A DNA stretch of 64,000 nt from G963677445 sp963677445 (GTDB lineage Bacteria; Bacteroidota; Ignavibacteria; Ignavibacteriales; Melioribacteraceae), in contig CAXXGF010000052.1 in the NCBI GenBank assembly GCA_963677445.2, positions 1 to 64,000 of the forward strand. The letters run 5' to 3'. How positions within the stretch are numbered: the first letter of the stretch is position 1; every line of letters begins with the position of its first letter. This document shows, piece after piece, positions 36,498 through 44,548 of the stretch. A program made the position numbers and the translations under genes. Under the pieces are notes generated by a model. It was not told the origin of the DNA, ran no database searches, and saw only the letters and a program-made list of their open reading frames with translations.

Positions 36498-36531
36498 CCT
36501 CCGGGGTTTTTAAAACCCCGGAGGTTTTTTT
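36498..36531 (+). terminator. Rho-independent terminator after the S8 protease
   Basis: A perfect 11-bp-plus stem CCTCCGGGGTTTT with AAAACCCCGGAGG is followed by seven T residues. Confidence 0.93.
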
Positions 36532-36635
36532 ATGCCCGGTTATGGGGCTGTTTCTAAAACCATGTGTCAAAGGCATACCCTTGGGGGATGTTTTTTATGC
36601 TCTGATGTGCAGAAGCATATTTCCCGAAGTTAATC

Positions 36636-37049
36636 CTAAAAGAAAATATTCCTGAATGGTTGATTTTTTCCGAAACGATAAATACAAAAATCCTTATCTA
36701 CACTTACTATTCTTTCAATATTGAGCCGGTTGCCTATAGCGACGAGAGTGGAATCGGCAAAATCGGCAGGGAGATCGGAATACTTTTTTATCAGGGTAAT
36801 AATATTGGCAATATCTTCATTTGTTACAGGTACCAGTTCAACTGCGCCTTCAATAATCCAGGAGAGAAAATCTATCTGGGCATTGATGTTAAAGTCAAGC
36901 ATATAACATACTTCAGTGAGAACGGCAGTGGTGGTTATAAGTTTGCCCCTGTAGTTTTTTATAAAATCAACAGCCCGGGTATGATAACTGTCTGATTTGT
37001 CAAAAAGAGCGATAAGGGGGCCGGAGTCAATCAGACTTGCGTTTGTCAC
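36636..37049 (-). CDS. PIN-domain toxin (VapC-like)
   Basis: The 137-residue protein is a PIN-domain ribonuclease. Acidic metal ligands can be placed: D8 (LIDSGPLIALFDKSD), E46 (AVLTEVCYML), D96 or D99 (PADFADSTLVAIG) and D118 (VSVDKDF). It cuts RNA when free of its antitoxin. It overlaps the antitoxin gene by 23 bases, the usual toxin-antitoxin layout. No truncation is visible. The target RNA is unknown. Confidence 0.9.
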   Translation of the reverse strand: MTNASLIDSGPLIALFDKSDSYHTRAVDFIKNYRGKLITTTAVLTEVCYMLDFNINAQIDFLSWIIEGAVELVPVTNEDIANIITLIKKYSDLPADFADSTLVAIGNRLNIERIVSVDKDFCIYRFGKNQPFRNIFF

Positions 37050-37278
37050 GTATTTTCTCCCTAATTATTTTTTTACGATTTACCGAGAGATCATCCCTGC
37101 CGCTGCCATATTTCCCGAATTTATTTTCGCCGAGCTCCCAGGGAGTTGTTGCGGTAATTTTTCTTTCGAGGTATTCCGATAGGGCTTCACGGATGATGTC
37201 TGATTTGGAGACTCCTTCTTTTTCAGATAACTGACCGAGGGATTTCTCGAGTTCTTTATTTAATCTTATTGAGGTCAT
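37027..37278 (-). CDS. Ribbon-helix-helix antitoxin
   Basis: Starting at the ATG at 37278, the 83-residue product begins with an RHH DNA-binding domain (MTSIRLNKELEKSLGQLSEK, then SKSDIIREALSEYLER). The Tyr-rich stretch that an earlier in-frame ATG (37329) would add is unlikely to be translated because it would cover the operator. The C-terminal half is charged and should wrap the PIN toxin. It is the first gene of the pair and probably represses its own promoter through the repeats at 37308-37340. Confidence 0.88.
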   Translation of the reverse strand: MTSIRLNKELEKSLGQLSEKEGVSKSDIIREALSEYLERKITATTPWELGENKFGKYGSGRDDLSVNRKKIIREKIRDKRKSD

Positions 37279-37307
37279 TTTGTTTCCGGAGTAATAATAA
37301 TTATTGC

Positions 37308-37340
37308 TGTAATACATAATGTAATACAAAAACTGTATTA
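37308..37340 (-). promoter_or_regulatory. Likely RHH antitoxin operator
   Basis: TGTAATAC occurs at 37308 and 37320, 12 bases apart, followed by an inverted GTATTA at 37335-37340. Direct and inverted repeats with this spacing just upstream of an RHH gene are typical of autoregulated toxin-antitoxin operators. Confidence 0.5.
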
Positions 37341-37404
37341 TGTCAAATTTGTTACGATTTGAATTTCCATCAGCGGTGAATTTTAAGCGATATTTCAGGG
37401 GTGG

Positions 37405-37862
37405 CAGGCTTTCGCCCCTACAGGGCTCCGGTTGTGGCTTTTGATTTTTTCCCGGGGCGTTGCCCCGGGCTAATGCTTTCGCGCCTTCAGCGCTTATTTG
37501 GATTACCGGTTAAATTGTCCCGGATATCCAATTGATATCAGGAGAAAATGGTTGTCAAACGGTATTATTTTTGTGCGGAGTGTCTCAAATATTTATCCGG
37601 GCTCAAATGTTGAAACAGAAAGGGCTATTGCTATCGGGCTTTCAGCGCTTGTTTGGATTATAGGATTACATTGCCTTTGTATAGTTTAATTGATACAAGG
37701 TAAAAATGGTGCCTGTCGCTATGAATTTTTGCGAATTCTGCCTCATTATTATTCCGGGCTGAATTTTTGAAACAGAAAGCCCTGAAAGGGCGAAACCAAC
37801 AGCCCGGGGCAGCGCCCCGGGAAAACAAAAAAGATAAACCTTAGCCCTGAAGGGGCGGAAGC
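37405..37862. repeat. Second inverted pair of GC-rich palindromic repeats
   Basis: The left copy (37408-37500) has TTTCGCCCCTACAGGGCT, CCCGGGGCGTTGCCCCGGG and TTCGCGCCTTCAGCGC; the right copy (37776-37862) has AAAGCCCTGAAAGGGCG, AGCCCGGGGCAGCGCCCCGG and AGCCCTGAAGGGGCGGAAGC in the opposite sense. Between them are partial repeats of TTTGGATTA and TCCGGGCT-type segments (37500-37770). No gene is supported. Confidence 0.75.
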
Positions 37863-38046
37863 AGATATTTCGCGGATGTTCAGGAAATATTTGGATGCAA
37901 TTCCTCATAATATTGAATAGCATCCTTAAATTCATTGTAAGCGGTTTTCAGGAATAAAATGTTTATGCAATAAATTTTCGATGTTATTCATCACTGTAAA
38001 ATTGTCGATTCCTTCAGCTTTTTCCTCATCAATAGCTTTAAATCCG

Positions 38047-38075
38047 TGAAGGACAGATTACAAATCTGTCCTTCA
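38047..38075 (-). terminator. Perfect hairpin behind the DUF362 gene
   Basis: TGAAGGACAGATT pairs perfectly with AATCTGTCCTTCA around a 3-base loop, 7 bases beyond the stop codon. No T run follows on the minus strand, so termination strength is uncertain. Confidence 0.55.
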
Positions 38076-38081
38076 GGAAAA

Positions 38082-40016
38082 TTATTTGAGGAGCAGCATT
38101 TTGCCCGATTCGCTGAAACTGCCTGCTGTCATACGGTAAATATATGTTCCGCTTGAAAGGGCTGATGCGTCGAATGTTACCTGGTGGCTGCCAGCCTCGA
38201 GGTTTTTATTCAGAGCTGTAGCGACAAGTTTTCCGAGAATATCATAAATCTTAATTGAAACATTCTGCTCTTCAGCGATTTCAAATCTTATTGTTGTCTC
38301 AGGATTAAAAGGATTCGGGTAATTTTGTGAAAGAGAATATCCTTCAGGATTCGTGGGCAGATCATCAACAGAGACAACATTGAGGAATATTTTTTTCAGT
38401 TCTATCCCTTCGCCGGTTCCCAGGTCGCGTGTATACTCTTTATTTGTAAAATCATTCCAGTGTTCATGCACACCGAGGCAGGGCATCGGAGTTCCGCTGC
38501 CATCGGGATCATAGGTGATTCCATCGGGCCACCATTCGTTGCTGGCCGCCTGGTGGATATAGTCATCCACAGCAGGATAATTGGGATATTCAACCTTGCC
38601 GTTTGTTCCGTCATATTCAGCCCGGAGAAAATCATAGCCGACAGATTCTATCGCCACCGGATCGAGAGAGGCGAAAAGGGAGGATGTCCAGTCCCCGTTA
38701 AAGGGAGGGATATCCCATTTTGTGGGGGGATCAACCGCTTCACTGCCGGCGAAAAGGGCGTCGAGGAGAAAGAGAACTGTATTGCCGCCAAGACGTTCAT
38801 GCCCCATAAGATCGGTTGTAATTCTGTACATTTTGTAATCGGTTCTTACAGGGGGACCTTCATCGGGAGCCACGAGTCCGGGATGCAGATTAAAAGCGTT
38901 ATCCTGTGTGTGTGAGCCGAAATGATTTTTCGGGAAAAGTGTTATGCCTGCCCGAGCGTGCGCTTTGAGTGTGGGCAGATTTATCATATAATCGGCCTCT
39001 TCGAGGACTGTATAGATATTATCAGATGCCATTGGGAGGACAGTCTGGTTATCGGAATAATGTATCGGGTTGCTTGTTCCGGGAATAACTTCTTCGCGGC
39101 CATATCCCCCTTCGTAAGCTATGTAATGAACATCGGGAAACTGGGCATGCCATTTATCATAACAATGGTTGTATAGGTGCTTCATAGGATCGCCGACATA
39201 AATATATTCTTCCTCAACGCCATAAATATTGATTAACTGCCTGAGCAGTGAAAGAACCACATGGGGGGAAGTTTCAGCAACAGCATAATAATCATTCTCT
39301 TTTTTGTTATTATCGCTTGTTATATTTCCCCAGTCACTTCCTTTACCCCATGAACTTGTGGCATTAATTTTAATAAATATTTTTTCACCTGCTTTATAGG
39401 CTTTTTCCTCTCCATATTTATTAAAGTTGAAGAAGGTGAATATATCATTCCACGCGAGTGAATCATTTTCAGCCTCAGTGAGGTTGAGCAGGCATTGTGA
39501 AAACATGGCGTCAATGTTGGGCTGACTGTTGTTTTTATCGAGGAACCAGCCGTCATCTTCATCGGTGCTTATTCCGTCGCCATTATATGTATTTGTGCAG
39601 TTTTCATTTGTGGCGTCTTTGTCCCACACCCATACAACCCGGCCGGGGAAAATTCCTTTTGCTTCGCCGAATGGATCATTGACAGTCTGGTCAAATTTAA
39701 CCGCCCCGCTTGTCTGTCGAGCAGGATTCAGCATAAAAACCATGCCTGAGAAGATAAAAAGCATAAGAAACAAAACTGTCGCCGCATATCTTTTTTCAAT
39801 AAAGGCGTTCTTTAATCCCCTGAAAAACGCGACCGAACCGGTTAGTCCAATAAGCCATAAAACAAAAGCTGAAGCCATTGGCGCCGCGGCTTTCATACAG
39901 GGATAAGAGGCTCTCGTCGGTTTGGGGATTACTCTGACAAGAAACCATATAAGAGCTAAGAGTCCGGTTAAAGGAATCAGGATTTTGGGCAGGGAATCTC
40001 GGATGCGGTCTTTCAT
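38082..40016 (-). CDS. DUF362 protein with membrane N-terminus and T9SS sorting domain
   Basis: The 644-residue protein has three hydrophobic segments in its first 100 residues (about 10-28, 45-66 and 80-97), a DUF362 domain (about 105-530, with KIFIKINATSSWGKG, INLPTLKAHARAGITLFPKN and SLDPVAIESVGYDFL) and a T9SS sorting domain at the end (SQNYPNPFNPETTIRFEI). DUF362 proteins are often linked to iron-sulphur proteins but their reaction is unknown. No cysteine cluster for a 4Fe-4S centre is visible. A polytopic N-terminus combined with a T9SS signal is unusual. It is divergent from the methyltransferase gene. Confidence 0.82.
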   Translation of the reverse strand: MKDRIRDSLPKILIPLTGLLALIWFLVRVIPKPTRASYPCMKAAAPMASAFVLWLIGLTGSVAFFRGLKNAFIEKRYAATVLFLMLFIFSGMVFMLNPARQTSGAVKFDQTVNDPFGEAKGIFPGRVVWVWDKDATNENCTNTYNGDGISTDEDDGWFLDKNNSQPNIDAMFSQCLLNLTEAENDSLAWNDIFTFFNFNKYGEEKAYKAGEKIFIKINATSSWGKGSDWGNITSDNNKKENDYYAVAETSPHVVLSLLRQLINIYGVEEEYIYVGDPMKHLYNHCYDKWHAQFPDVHYIAYEGGYGREEVIPGTSNPIHYSDNQTVLPMASDNIYTVLEEADYMINLPTLKAHARAGITLFPKNHFGSHTQDNAFNLHPGLVAPDEGPPVRTDYKMYRITTDLMGHERLGGNTVLFLLDALFAGSEAVDPPTKWDIPPFNGDWTSSLFASLDPVAIESVGYDFLRAEYDGTNGKVEYPNYPAVDDYIHQAASNEWWPDGITYDPDGSGTPMPCLGVHEHWNDFTNKEYTRDLGTGEGIELKKIFLNVVSVDDLPTNPEGYSLSQNYPNPFNPETTIRFEIAEEQNVSIKIYDILGKLVATALNKNLEAGSHQVTFDASALSSGTYIYRMTAGSFSESGKMLLLK

Positions 40017-40097
40017 AAGAGGATGTTTGGTTTTGTTGTTAAGAAAAATGATTATATATTAAATTTAATTTGCGATAATATTTTACAAAAATCAAAT

Positions 40098-40808
40098 ATG
40101 AATTTCTACAGCGTCAGCTCAGACTTTTATCATGAGATTTTCCCCTTTAACAATACTATCGGGAAATTTCTTGCAGGTTACGCGGAAAAAAGCAGCAGGG
40201 GAATACTTGATATTGGATGCGGAACCGGCAACTACAGCGGATTTCTATCAGTATATTCCAACAGACTGACAGGGATTGATTTTAACACCCATATGCTTGA
40301 GACCGCGGCAAAAAGATTTCCCGGCATCAACTTCATGAAAATGGATATAAATTCTCTAAGTTTGCCTGATAAAAGTTTTGATTTAGCATTCTGTATAGGT
40401 AATGTGATAGCATATTTGAAACCTGAAGCGATGACGGATTTTTTCAGAAAGATAAAAAAATTACTGACTGATGAGGGAATATTTATTTTTCAGACTGTAA
40501 ACCGTGATAAAATGCCTGAGTCAGGCAGTTATGATTTTACTCCGAAATTATTCTCGGAAGGAGAGGGGGTTTTCAGCAGGAAGTATCTGTTCAACAAGGA
40601 CGGTACTATTGAGTTTCAGACAAAGCTTGAAATGAGAGGGAATGAAATTTACCGCGGGAGTGAAATGATTTATCTTCTCAAATCTTCTGAGTATAGCGAT
40701 ATTCTGGAAAAAAGCGGACTACGTTTAATATCCCATTACGGAAATTACAATAAAGCGCCATTTGACTCAGGAGAATCGGCGGCTAATATTATGGTTGCCG
40801 GGAAATGA
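40098..40808 (+). CDS. Class I SAM-dependent methyltransferase
   Basis: With the start at ATG 40098 the product is 236 residues. Motif I is ILDIGCGTGNYSGFL, the acidic residue of motif II is in LTGIDFNTHML, and FDLAFCIGNVIAYL and LLTDEGIFIFQTVN are the next conserved strands. It is a Methyltransf_11/25-type enzyme; the substrate is not evident. An in-frame ATG at 40023 would add 25 residues not typical of the family. It is followed by a convergent SEC-C gene. Confidence 0.87.
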   Translation: MNFYSVSSDFYHEIFPFNNTIGKFLAGYAEKSSRGILDIGCGTGNYSGFLSVYSNRLTGIDFNTHMLETAAKRFPGINFMKMDINSLSLPDKSFDLAFCIGNVIAYLKPEAMTDFFRKIKKLLTDEGIFIFQTVNRDKMPESGSYDFTPKLFSEGEGVFSRKYLFNKDGTIEFQTKLEMRGNEIYRGSEMIYLLKSSEYSDILEKSGLRLISHYGNYNKAPFDSGESAANIMVAGK

Positions 40809-40839
40809 AAATAATCCCGGCAACTATGAAATTTATTCT

Positions 40840-41078
40840 CTAAAAGTAATAATCCCTGTTGGAACCATCATACTTTTTTTTCGTCATGCAGCATTTTTTA
40901 AAATTTTTGATTGGAGCCGCATGGACAGGGATCATTCCTGCCAAGCTTTTCGAAAAGCTCTTTGAATCCGTGAACGATACGGGGTCCTTTCTTAACGTTG
41001 GTTTCTGAAGGATAGCCTCTCCTTCGTTTGCTCATTATTTCAAAAGCGGTATTCTTCGTATCTGTTTTGTGGTTTCAT
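40840..41078 (-). pseudogene. SEC-C motif protein, two apparent single-base insertions
   Basis: Translation of the minus strand from the ATG at 41078, which follows GGAGGTTAAA, gives MKPQNRYEEYRF and then a stop. Removing one T from each of two TTTT runs (near 41042 and 40897) yields a 79-residue protein ending in LGRNDPCPCGSNQKFKKCC plus a short tail. This is the SEC-C zinc motif, found at the end of SecA and in many small proteins, which binds zinc through its Cys residues. The strong ribosome site and motif say this was or is a gene. Confidence 0.65.
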
Positions 41079-41144
41079 TTTAACCTCCGTTTATTATTTG
41101 TTTGGGGGGAATTATTTCTGATTATTAAGTAATGTGAAGAATTA

Positions 41145-41456
41145 CTATTTAATTATCACTTCGAGGCCCTCTCCATTATCTTCAATCACAAGGCCGTAAT
41201 GATATCCCCAAAAGTAGTTGGGTAATAACGCGGTAAATATAAGCGGCCACCATGAAAAATAAAAAAGGAATGTCAACGGTGGCAACCTCCATTTGTCCAT
41301 TTCAATTTTGTTATCGGAAATGGTTTTAACACTGTATCCCATCCTGAGGAATTCATCAACCTTATCCCTGAATTTTTCAGGGACTTGTGTGATTAAATTT
41401 TCGTAGTCTTTTTTGAAAAGCATAAAAAGTCCAATATGATTTGAAAAATGAAACAT
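41145..41456 (-). CDS. Small membrane protein, unknown
   Basis: The 103-residue product has a soluble N-terminus (DYENLITQVPEKFRDKVDEF) and one or two hydrophobic segments (about 60-88, rich in Trp and Tyr). No family is recognised. The start may be at 41456 or at the ATG at 41423 (MLFKKDYENL), as neither has a strong ribosome site. It lies between small membrane genes of similar base composition. Confidence 0.55.
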   Translation of the reverse strand: MFHFSNHIGLFMLFKKDYENLITQVPEKFRDKVDEFLRMGYSVKTISDNKIEMDKWRLPPLTFLFYFSWWPLIFTALLPNYFWGYHYGLVIEDNGEGLEVIIK

Positions 41457-41490
41457 TTCCTAACATTAAATCCTGAATCCAAAAATAATA

Positions 41491-41967
41491 TTATAAACTC
41501 AGTGGAAAGCTATAATAATAATGGTATGAAACATAAATATAAAAAAAGAGTGAAAGACCAAGTATTATCCAGGGTGTAAATATATTCAATCCTTTTTTAT
41601 CCAGTTTTCTGTTTTGCAGTATCATTATAATTGACAAAACTGATAGGATTACAAGATTAGGAAATATTATCCTGGTATTGTATATTACATCACAATACCA
41701 TTCTGCCGCAATATTCAAATAAAGAGTTGAAAGGTACTCTTGAAATAAAATGTAGTGCCATCCAAAAAGTATTAAAAAGTGGATAGTTATTAATAAACCA
41801 ATACTCCAGTTATATCGGTTCTTTTCAGGGAGCAAAAAAAGTAAGTTGATAAATCCGAATAAAAAAGAAATTGAAAGCGGGTATTCCCTGAAATTTGGAA
41901 CTATAATGGGGATTAATACATCCGCAAGCAAAAATATACTGAGAGCAATAACAGAAAAATATTTCAT
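41491..41967 (-). CDS. Hydrophobic membrane protein, unknown
   Basis: The 158-residue product has four probable membrane helices (about 3-22, 30-45, 53-72 and 93-115, with another near 132-150). No conserved motif is recognised. Its ATG overlaps the stop of the upstream gene by 4 bases, so the two are coupled. Function unknown. Confidence 0.65.
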   Translation of the reverse strand: MKYFSVIALSIFLLADVLIPIIVPNFREYPLSISFLFGFINLLFLLPEKNRYNWSIGLLITIHFLILFGWHYILFQEYLSTLYLNIAAEWYCDVIYNTRIIFPNLVILSVLSIIMILQNRKLDKKGLNIFTPWIILGLSLFFYIYVSYHYYYSFPLSL

Positions 41968-42380
41968 TCCGATACTTTTTTCCTGAAGGTTTTTTGATAA
42001 TAAAGTGAATCCCAGCTATCTCCAATCCGATCACACAAAGTTAAATTAACCTCTAAGTCAAAATTATTTCTCAGGTATTGATTATTGCCCAGACTATCAA
42101 TAAGAAATGATTTCATTATATCCAATCTTCTTTGAGGATTCAATTTTGATTCATGATAATAGATTAGATCAACATTCAATTTACTATCAGAAAATTTCCT
42201 GTAATTAGTTGCATATACCGAAAAAATATATTTATACTTTTCCTCTGCAGGCGGAGTCAATTGTTCCAGCATTAACGGAATTGTCATTCCACGTAACAGT
42301 CGAGCTATTTTTCTACATATTTTAATATGTTTCTCCGATTCTTTTTCGGCGATACCCGGGAAAATAAAAATATTTGCCAC
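41964..42380 (-). CDS. Membrane-anchored protein of unknown function
   Basis: The annotated GTG start at 42380 gives 138 residues. The frame is open for about 20 more codons upstream and encodes IIPLVLIIFGIVANIFIFPG, a likely membrane anchor, yet this extension has no ATG, GTG or TTG. Either the true start codon was changed or the anchor is translated from a rare start (an AAGGA sequence precedes it). The rest is soluble and charged. It is coupled by 4-base overlap to the next membrane gene. Confidence 0.6.
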   Translation of the reverse strand: MANIFIFPGIAEKESEKHIKICRKIARLLRGMTIPLMLEQLTPPAEEKYKYIFSVYATNYRKFSDSKLNVDLIYYHESKLNPQRRLDIMKSFLIDSLGNNQYLRNNFDLEVNLTLCDRIGDSWDSLYYQKTFRKKVSE

Positions 42381-42597
42381 AATTCCGAAAATGATCAGAA
42401 CCAGTGGAATGATATTTCTTTTTGTGATAGTGTCGATAATCCTTATTCACTGATTTGTTAAACGAACTAAATAAATATAATAAAATTTGAGTTTAAGAAT
42501 TATACCAAAAACAGGTCGGGATATTATTTTAATAATGGAAACCGGGAGATCACCATGGTATAAAAAACGAATTACCTGAGAAATATTTCTTTTAATC

Positions 42598-42842
42598 GTA
42601 AACGACTCCGAATGGAGTCGAATATCAATAGCCACGGATGCAATCCGGTGGTCTGATATAGCGGACATCTTTCGCAACGCTGAAGGCGTCGAATATAAAC
42701 ACCCCGGGGAAAATTTAGGCTCTTATCACCACACGATTCTAAATACGTATTCGTTCTCGTAATCGTACTTCGTACTCGTCTTTTCAAAACGCTCAGGTTA
42801 TTCGAGAACGAGGACGATTACGAGAACGAGAACGTTTTTTTT
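42598..42842. repeat. Palindromic intergenic repeats
   Basis: GACTCCGAATGGAGTC (42604-42619), CACGGATGCAATCCGGTG (42634-42651) and AACGCTGAAGGCGTC (42677-42691) form consecutive stems. Then CGTTCTCGTAATCGTACTTC (42751 onward) is repeated inverted as GAGGACGATTACGAGAACGA (42807 onward) around TTTTCAAAACGCTCAGG, a potential long hairpin. No gene is supported from 42447 to 42973. Confidence 0.65.
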
Positions 42843-42973
42843 TCTGAATTTCTTTTTGGTTCTGGCTTTGTGAGCTAAGAGGAATACGTAGTAAAATAAA
42901 TACCGGGGTGGCAAGACCTGTAATGAGGGGGACAGGCCCCAGAGGGATTAACTGGAAAGCCTGGCCTGCGCGA

Positions 42974-43261
42974 TTATTTTAAATTTTCTTTCATGTTTTC
43001 ATATTCGGCGGTGGAGATTTCACCTTTCGCGTATCTTCGTTTGAGGATCTCCATGGGGGACTCTTCTTCTGTTTTTGATTGTGTTTCCTCATTGCCGCCA
43101 AAACGGCCCGGTCTGAATCCTTTTCCGAACATACCGAAACGGAATAATACAAAAAAGAGGATCATCATGATTATAGGGAAAATAAACCAGTATTCACCCA
43201 TCATTTTTGCCGGACCCATCTGCATATATAATTCGTTAGAAAATAACTTCGCTAAACACAT
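42974..43261 (-). CDS. Membrane protein with SHOCT domain
   Basis: The 95-residue product has one membrane helix (about residues 25-43) and ends in a SHOCT motif (PMEILKRRYAKGEISTAEYE), a short helical oligomerisation unit. Methionines are frequent in the N-terminal part (MQMGPAKMMGEYW), as in its neighbours. An internal ATG at residue 13 could be the start. It is last in the methionine-rich cluster, 3 bases after the previous stop, so it is co-transcribed with it. Confidence 0.75.
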   Translation of the reverse strand: MCLAKLFSNELYMQMGPAKMMGEYWFIFPIIMMILFFVLFRFGMFGKGFRPGRFGGNEETQSKTEEESPMEILKRRYAKGEISTAEYENMKENLK

Positions 43262-43264
43262 ACT

Positions 43265-43816
43265 CTACTCCCCTGATGAGTGATCATTTATTATTTTAGT
43301 TAATTTTTCGGTGAAATCTTTTTTCATATCTTTTTTCATGTGAGGAAGAATATTTTCGAGGCAATGTGGCATAACCATATACATCATTTCAGGCATGGCT
43401 TCACGCAGTTCCTCTTTTTCCATCATTTTCGGCATCATTTTTTTCGGCATTTCCTCAATAAACTCTTTATGTTCTTTGACCATCATCGGCATCATTCTGC
43501 TCATCATCATGGGCATCATGGTTTCCATGAAGGGCATCATTTTTTCCATCATTCCGGGCAATGCCATCTTGATTTTTTTGAGAGCCTCCGAGAGGGTTTC
43601 AACACCTTCAAGGAGTTTGGGGAAGATCGCTTTCAAAGTTTTAAGGAGATCAAGCAATGTAACATGATCGAGCATAGCGGGCGTCATTTTGAGCATTGTT
43701 TCGGCCATGTTGACATCCTGCATCATCATGGGCATCATTTTCATCATCATTTCCTGTTTCTGCTCAAGTGTCATCCGGTTGATGAATTTTTTCATCATAG
43801 CGTCCATTAAAGCCAT
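43265..43816 (-). CDS. Methionine-rich cytoplasmic protein
   Basis: With the ATG at 43816, preceded by GAGGAGGAAAAATAAA, the product is about 183 residues, with more than one fifth methionine in clusters (MMMKMMPMMM, MMPFMETMMPMMM, MMPMMV). No signal peptide is visible. The helical, amphipathic Met clusters might bind soft metals such as copper or silver, but no family is recognised. It starts one base before the stop region of the DUF302 gene, whose stop lies in its ribosome site, so translation is coupled. The longer reading from 43888 is less likely. Confidence 0.75.
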   Translation of the reverse strand: MALMDAMMKKFINRMTLEQKQEMMMKMMPMMMQDVNMAETMLKMTPAMLDHVTLLDLLKTLKAIFPKLLEGVETLSEALKKIKMALPGMMEKMMPFMETMMPMMMSRMMPMMVKEHKEFIEEMPKKMMPKMMEKEELREAMPEMMYMVMPHCLENILPHMKKDMKKDFTEKLTKIINDHSSGE

Positions 43817-43817
43817 T

Positions 43818-44360
43818 TTATTTTTCCTCCTCATAAATTTCCGAAAGAACCTTTTCCATATCCTGCGCGGCATTTCCCATAATTTCACTAACTTTGCTGC
43901 CGAAAAGTTTTCCCATCATCTTTATATTCATCCAGCTTATATATACATCTTCTCCCTCCTGGTAAATTACAACCTGCAGCGGCATCATTGTCGCAAGTTT
44001 TTTATTTACCTTCAGAATCTCATATCCGGCGCGGGGAATGCACATCGAGACCGCAGTAACCTTATTCGGTTCGGGAAGTGAAAAGTTTTGTTCAAGCTCA
44101 TGCCTGTCGGTTACCACCGGGTTATACCAACCGAAATCCCGTCCGTTCTGCTCAACTTTTGTAACTGTTTCCGCAAAGCTGAAACGGCTCTTTTTTGTTA
44201 CGAACATCATCTCACTTACCATGCCTGAGATGACTTCCATGACATCATCCATTTTAATATTTTTTACCATTTCGGGCATCATTTTCAGCATGGTGTCCTG
44301 TTTTTCATCTGGGGTAAATGAATCCATCATTACCGCCATCATCTGGTTCATCATTTTCAT
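43818..44360 (-). CDS. DUF302 protein with methionine-rich N-terminus
   Basis: The 180-residue protein has a Met-rich N-terminal helix region (1-55, MKMMNQMMAVMM) and a DUF302 domain (about 62-165, with LPEPNKVTAVSMCIPRAGYE and MMPLQVVIYQEGEDVYISW). DUF302 is a small alpha/beta domain of unknown function found in stress and sulphur-linked proteins. It is first in the operon behind a sigma-54 promoter (44399-44415) and two palindromes, and so probably controlled by the divergently oriented-in-function activator encoded just upstream on the same strand. Confidence 0.82.
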   Translation of the reverse strand: MKMMNQMMAVMMDSFTPDEKQDTMLKMMPEMVKNIKMDDVMEVISGMVSEMMFVTKKSRFSFAETVTKVEQNGRDFGWYNPVVTDRHELEQNFSLPEPNKVTAVSMCIPRAGYEILKVNKKLATMMPLQVVIYQEGEDVYISWMNIKMMGKLFGSKVSEIMGNAAQDMEKVLSEIYEEEK

Positions 44361-44398
44361 AAACTGCTCCGTTAATTCTAAAATTCTGATAAATAGAA

Positions 44399-44415
44399 AG
44401 CAGGTTTTATGCCAT
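44399..44415 (-). promoter_or_regulatory. Sigma-54 promoter of the Met-rich operon
   Basis: ATGGCATAAAACCTGCT on the minus strand has TGGCA and TGC(T) with exact -24/-12 spacing (GG at positions 3-4 and GC at 15-16 of the 17-mer). It lies about 40 bases before the ATG of the DUF302 gene. Confidence 0.72.
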
Positions 44416-44488
44416 AATGGTAGAAATATTTAAGTCTGGTGATTACAACAGGTTAGCGGATGTCCTTATCCTGAATAAGCAAAAAGGA

Positions 44489-44534
44489 TGTTACTATCGG
44501 TAACATTCTTTTTCCGGATGTTACCGATGGTAAT
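44489..44534 (-). promoter_or_regulatory. Two palindromic enhancer sites for the sigma-54 activator
   Basis: TGTTACTATCGGTAACA (44489-44505) and TGTTACCGATGGTAAT (44519-44534) are palindromes of the form GTTAC-N4/5-GTAA(C), 30 bases apart, about three helical turns. They lie roughly 75-135 bases upstream of the -24/-12 promoter. Confidence 0.7.
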
Positions 44535-44548
44535 AAATTGAAGATTTA

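Noticed and set aside
36660..36995. 111-codon plus-strand frame
   Set aside because: It is the antisense of the PIN toxin gene.
37309..37343. Possible CRISPR-like repeats
   Set aside because: Only two short direct repeats; they fit a toxin-antitoxin operator.
42751..42842. tRNA-like or coding stretch in the CGTAATCG repeats
   Set aside because: No cloverleaf or conserved tRNA boxes; it is a simple inverted repeat.
43340..43810. 156-codon His/Phe-rich frame on the plus strand
   Set aside because: It is the antisense shadow of the methionine-rich gene (ATG codons read as CAT).
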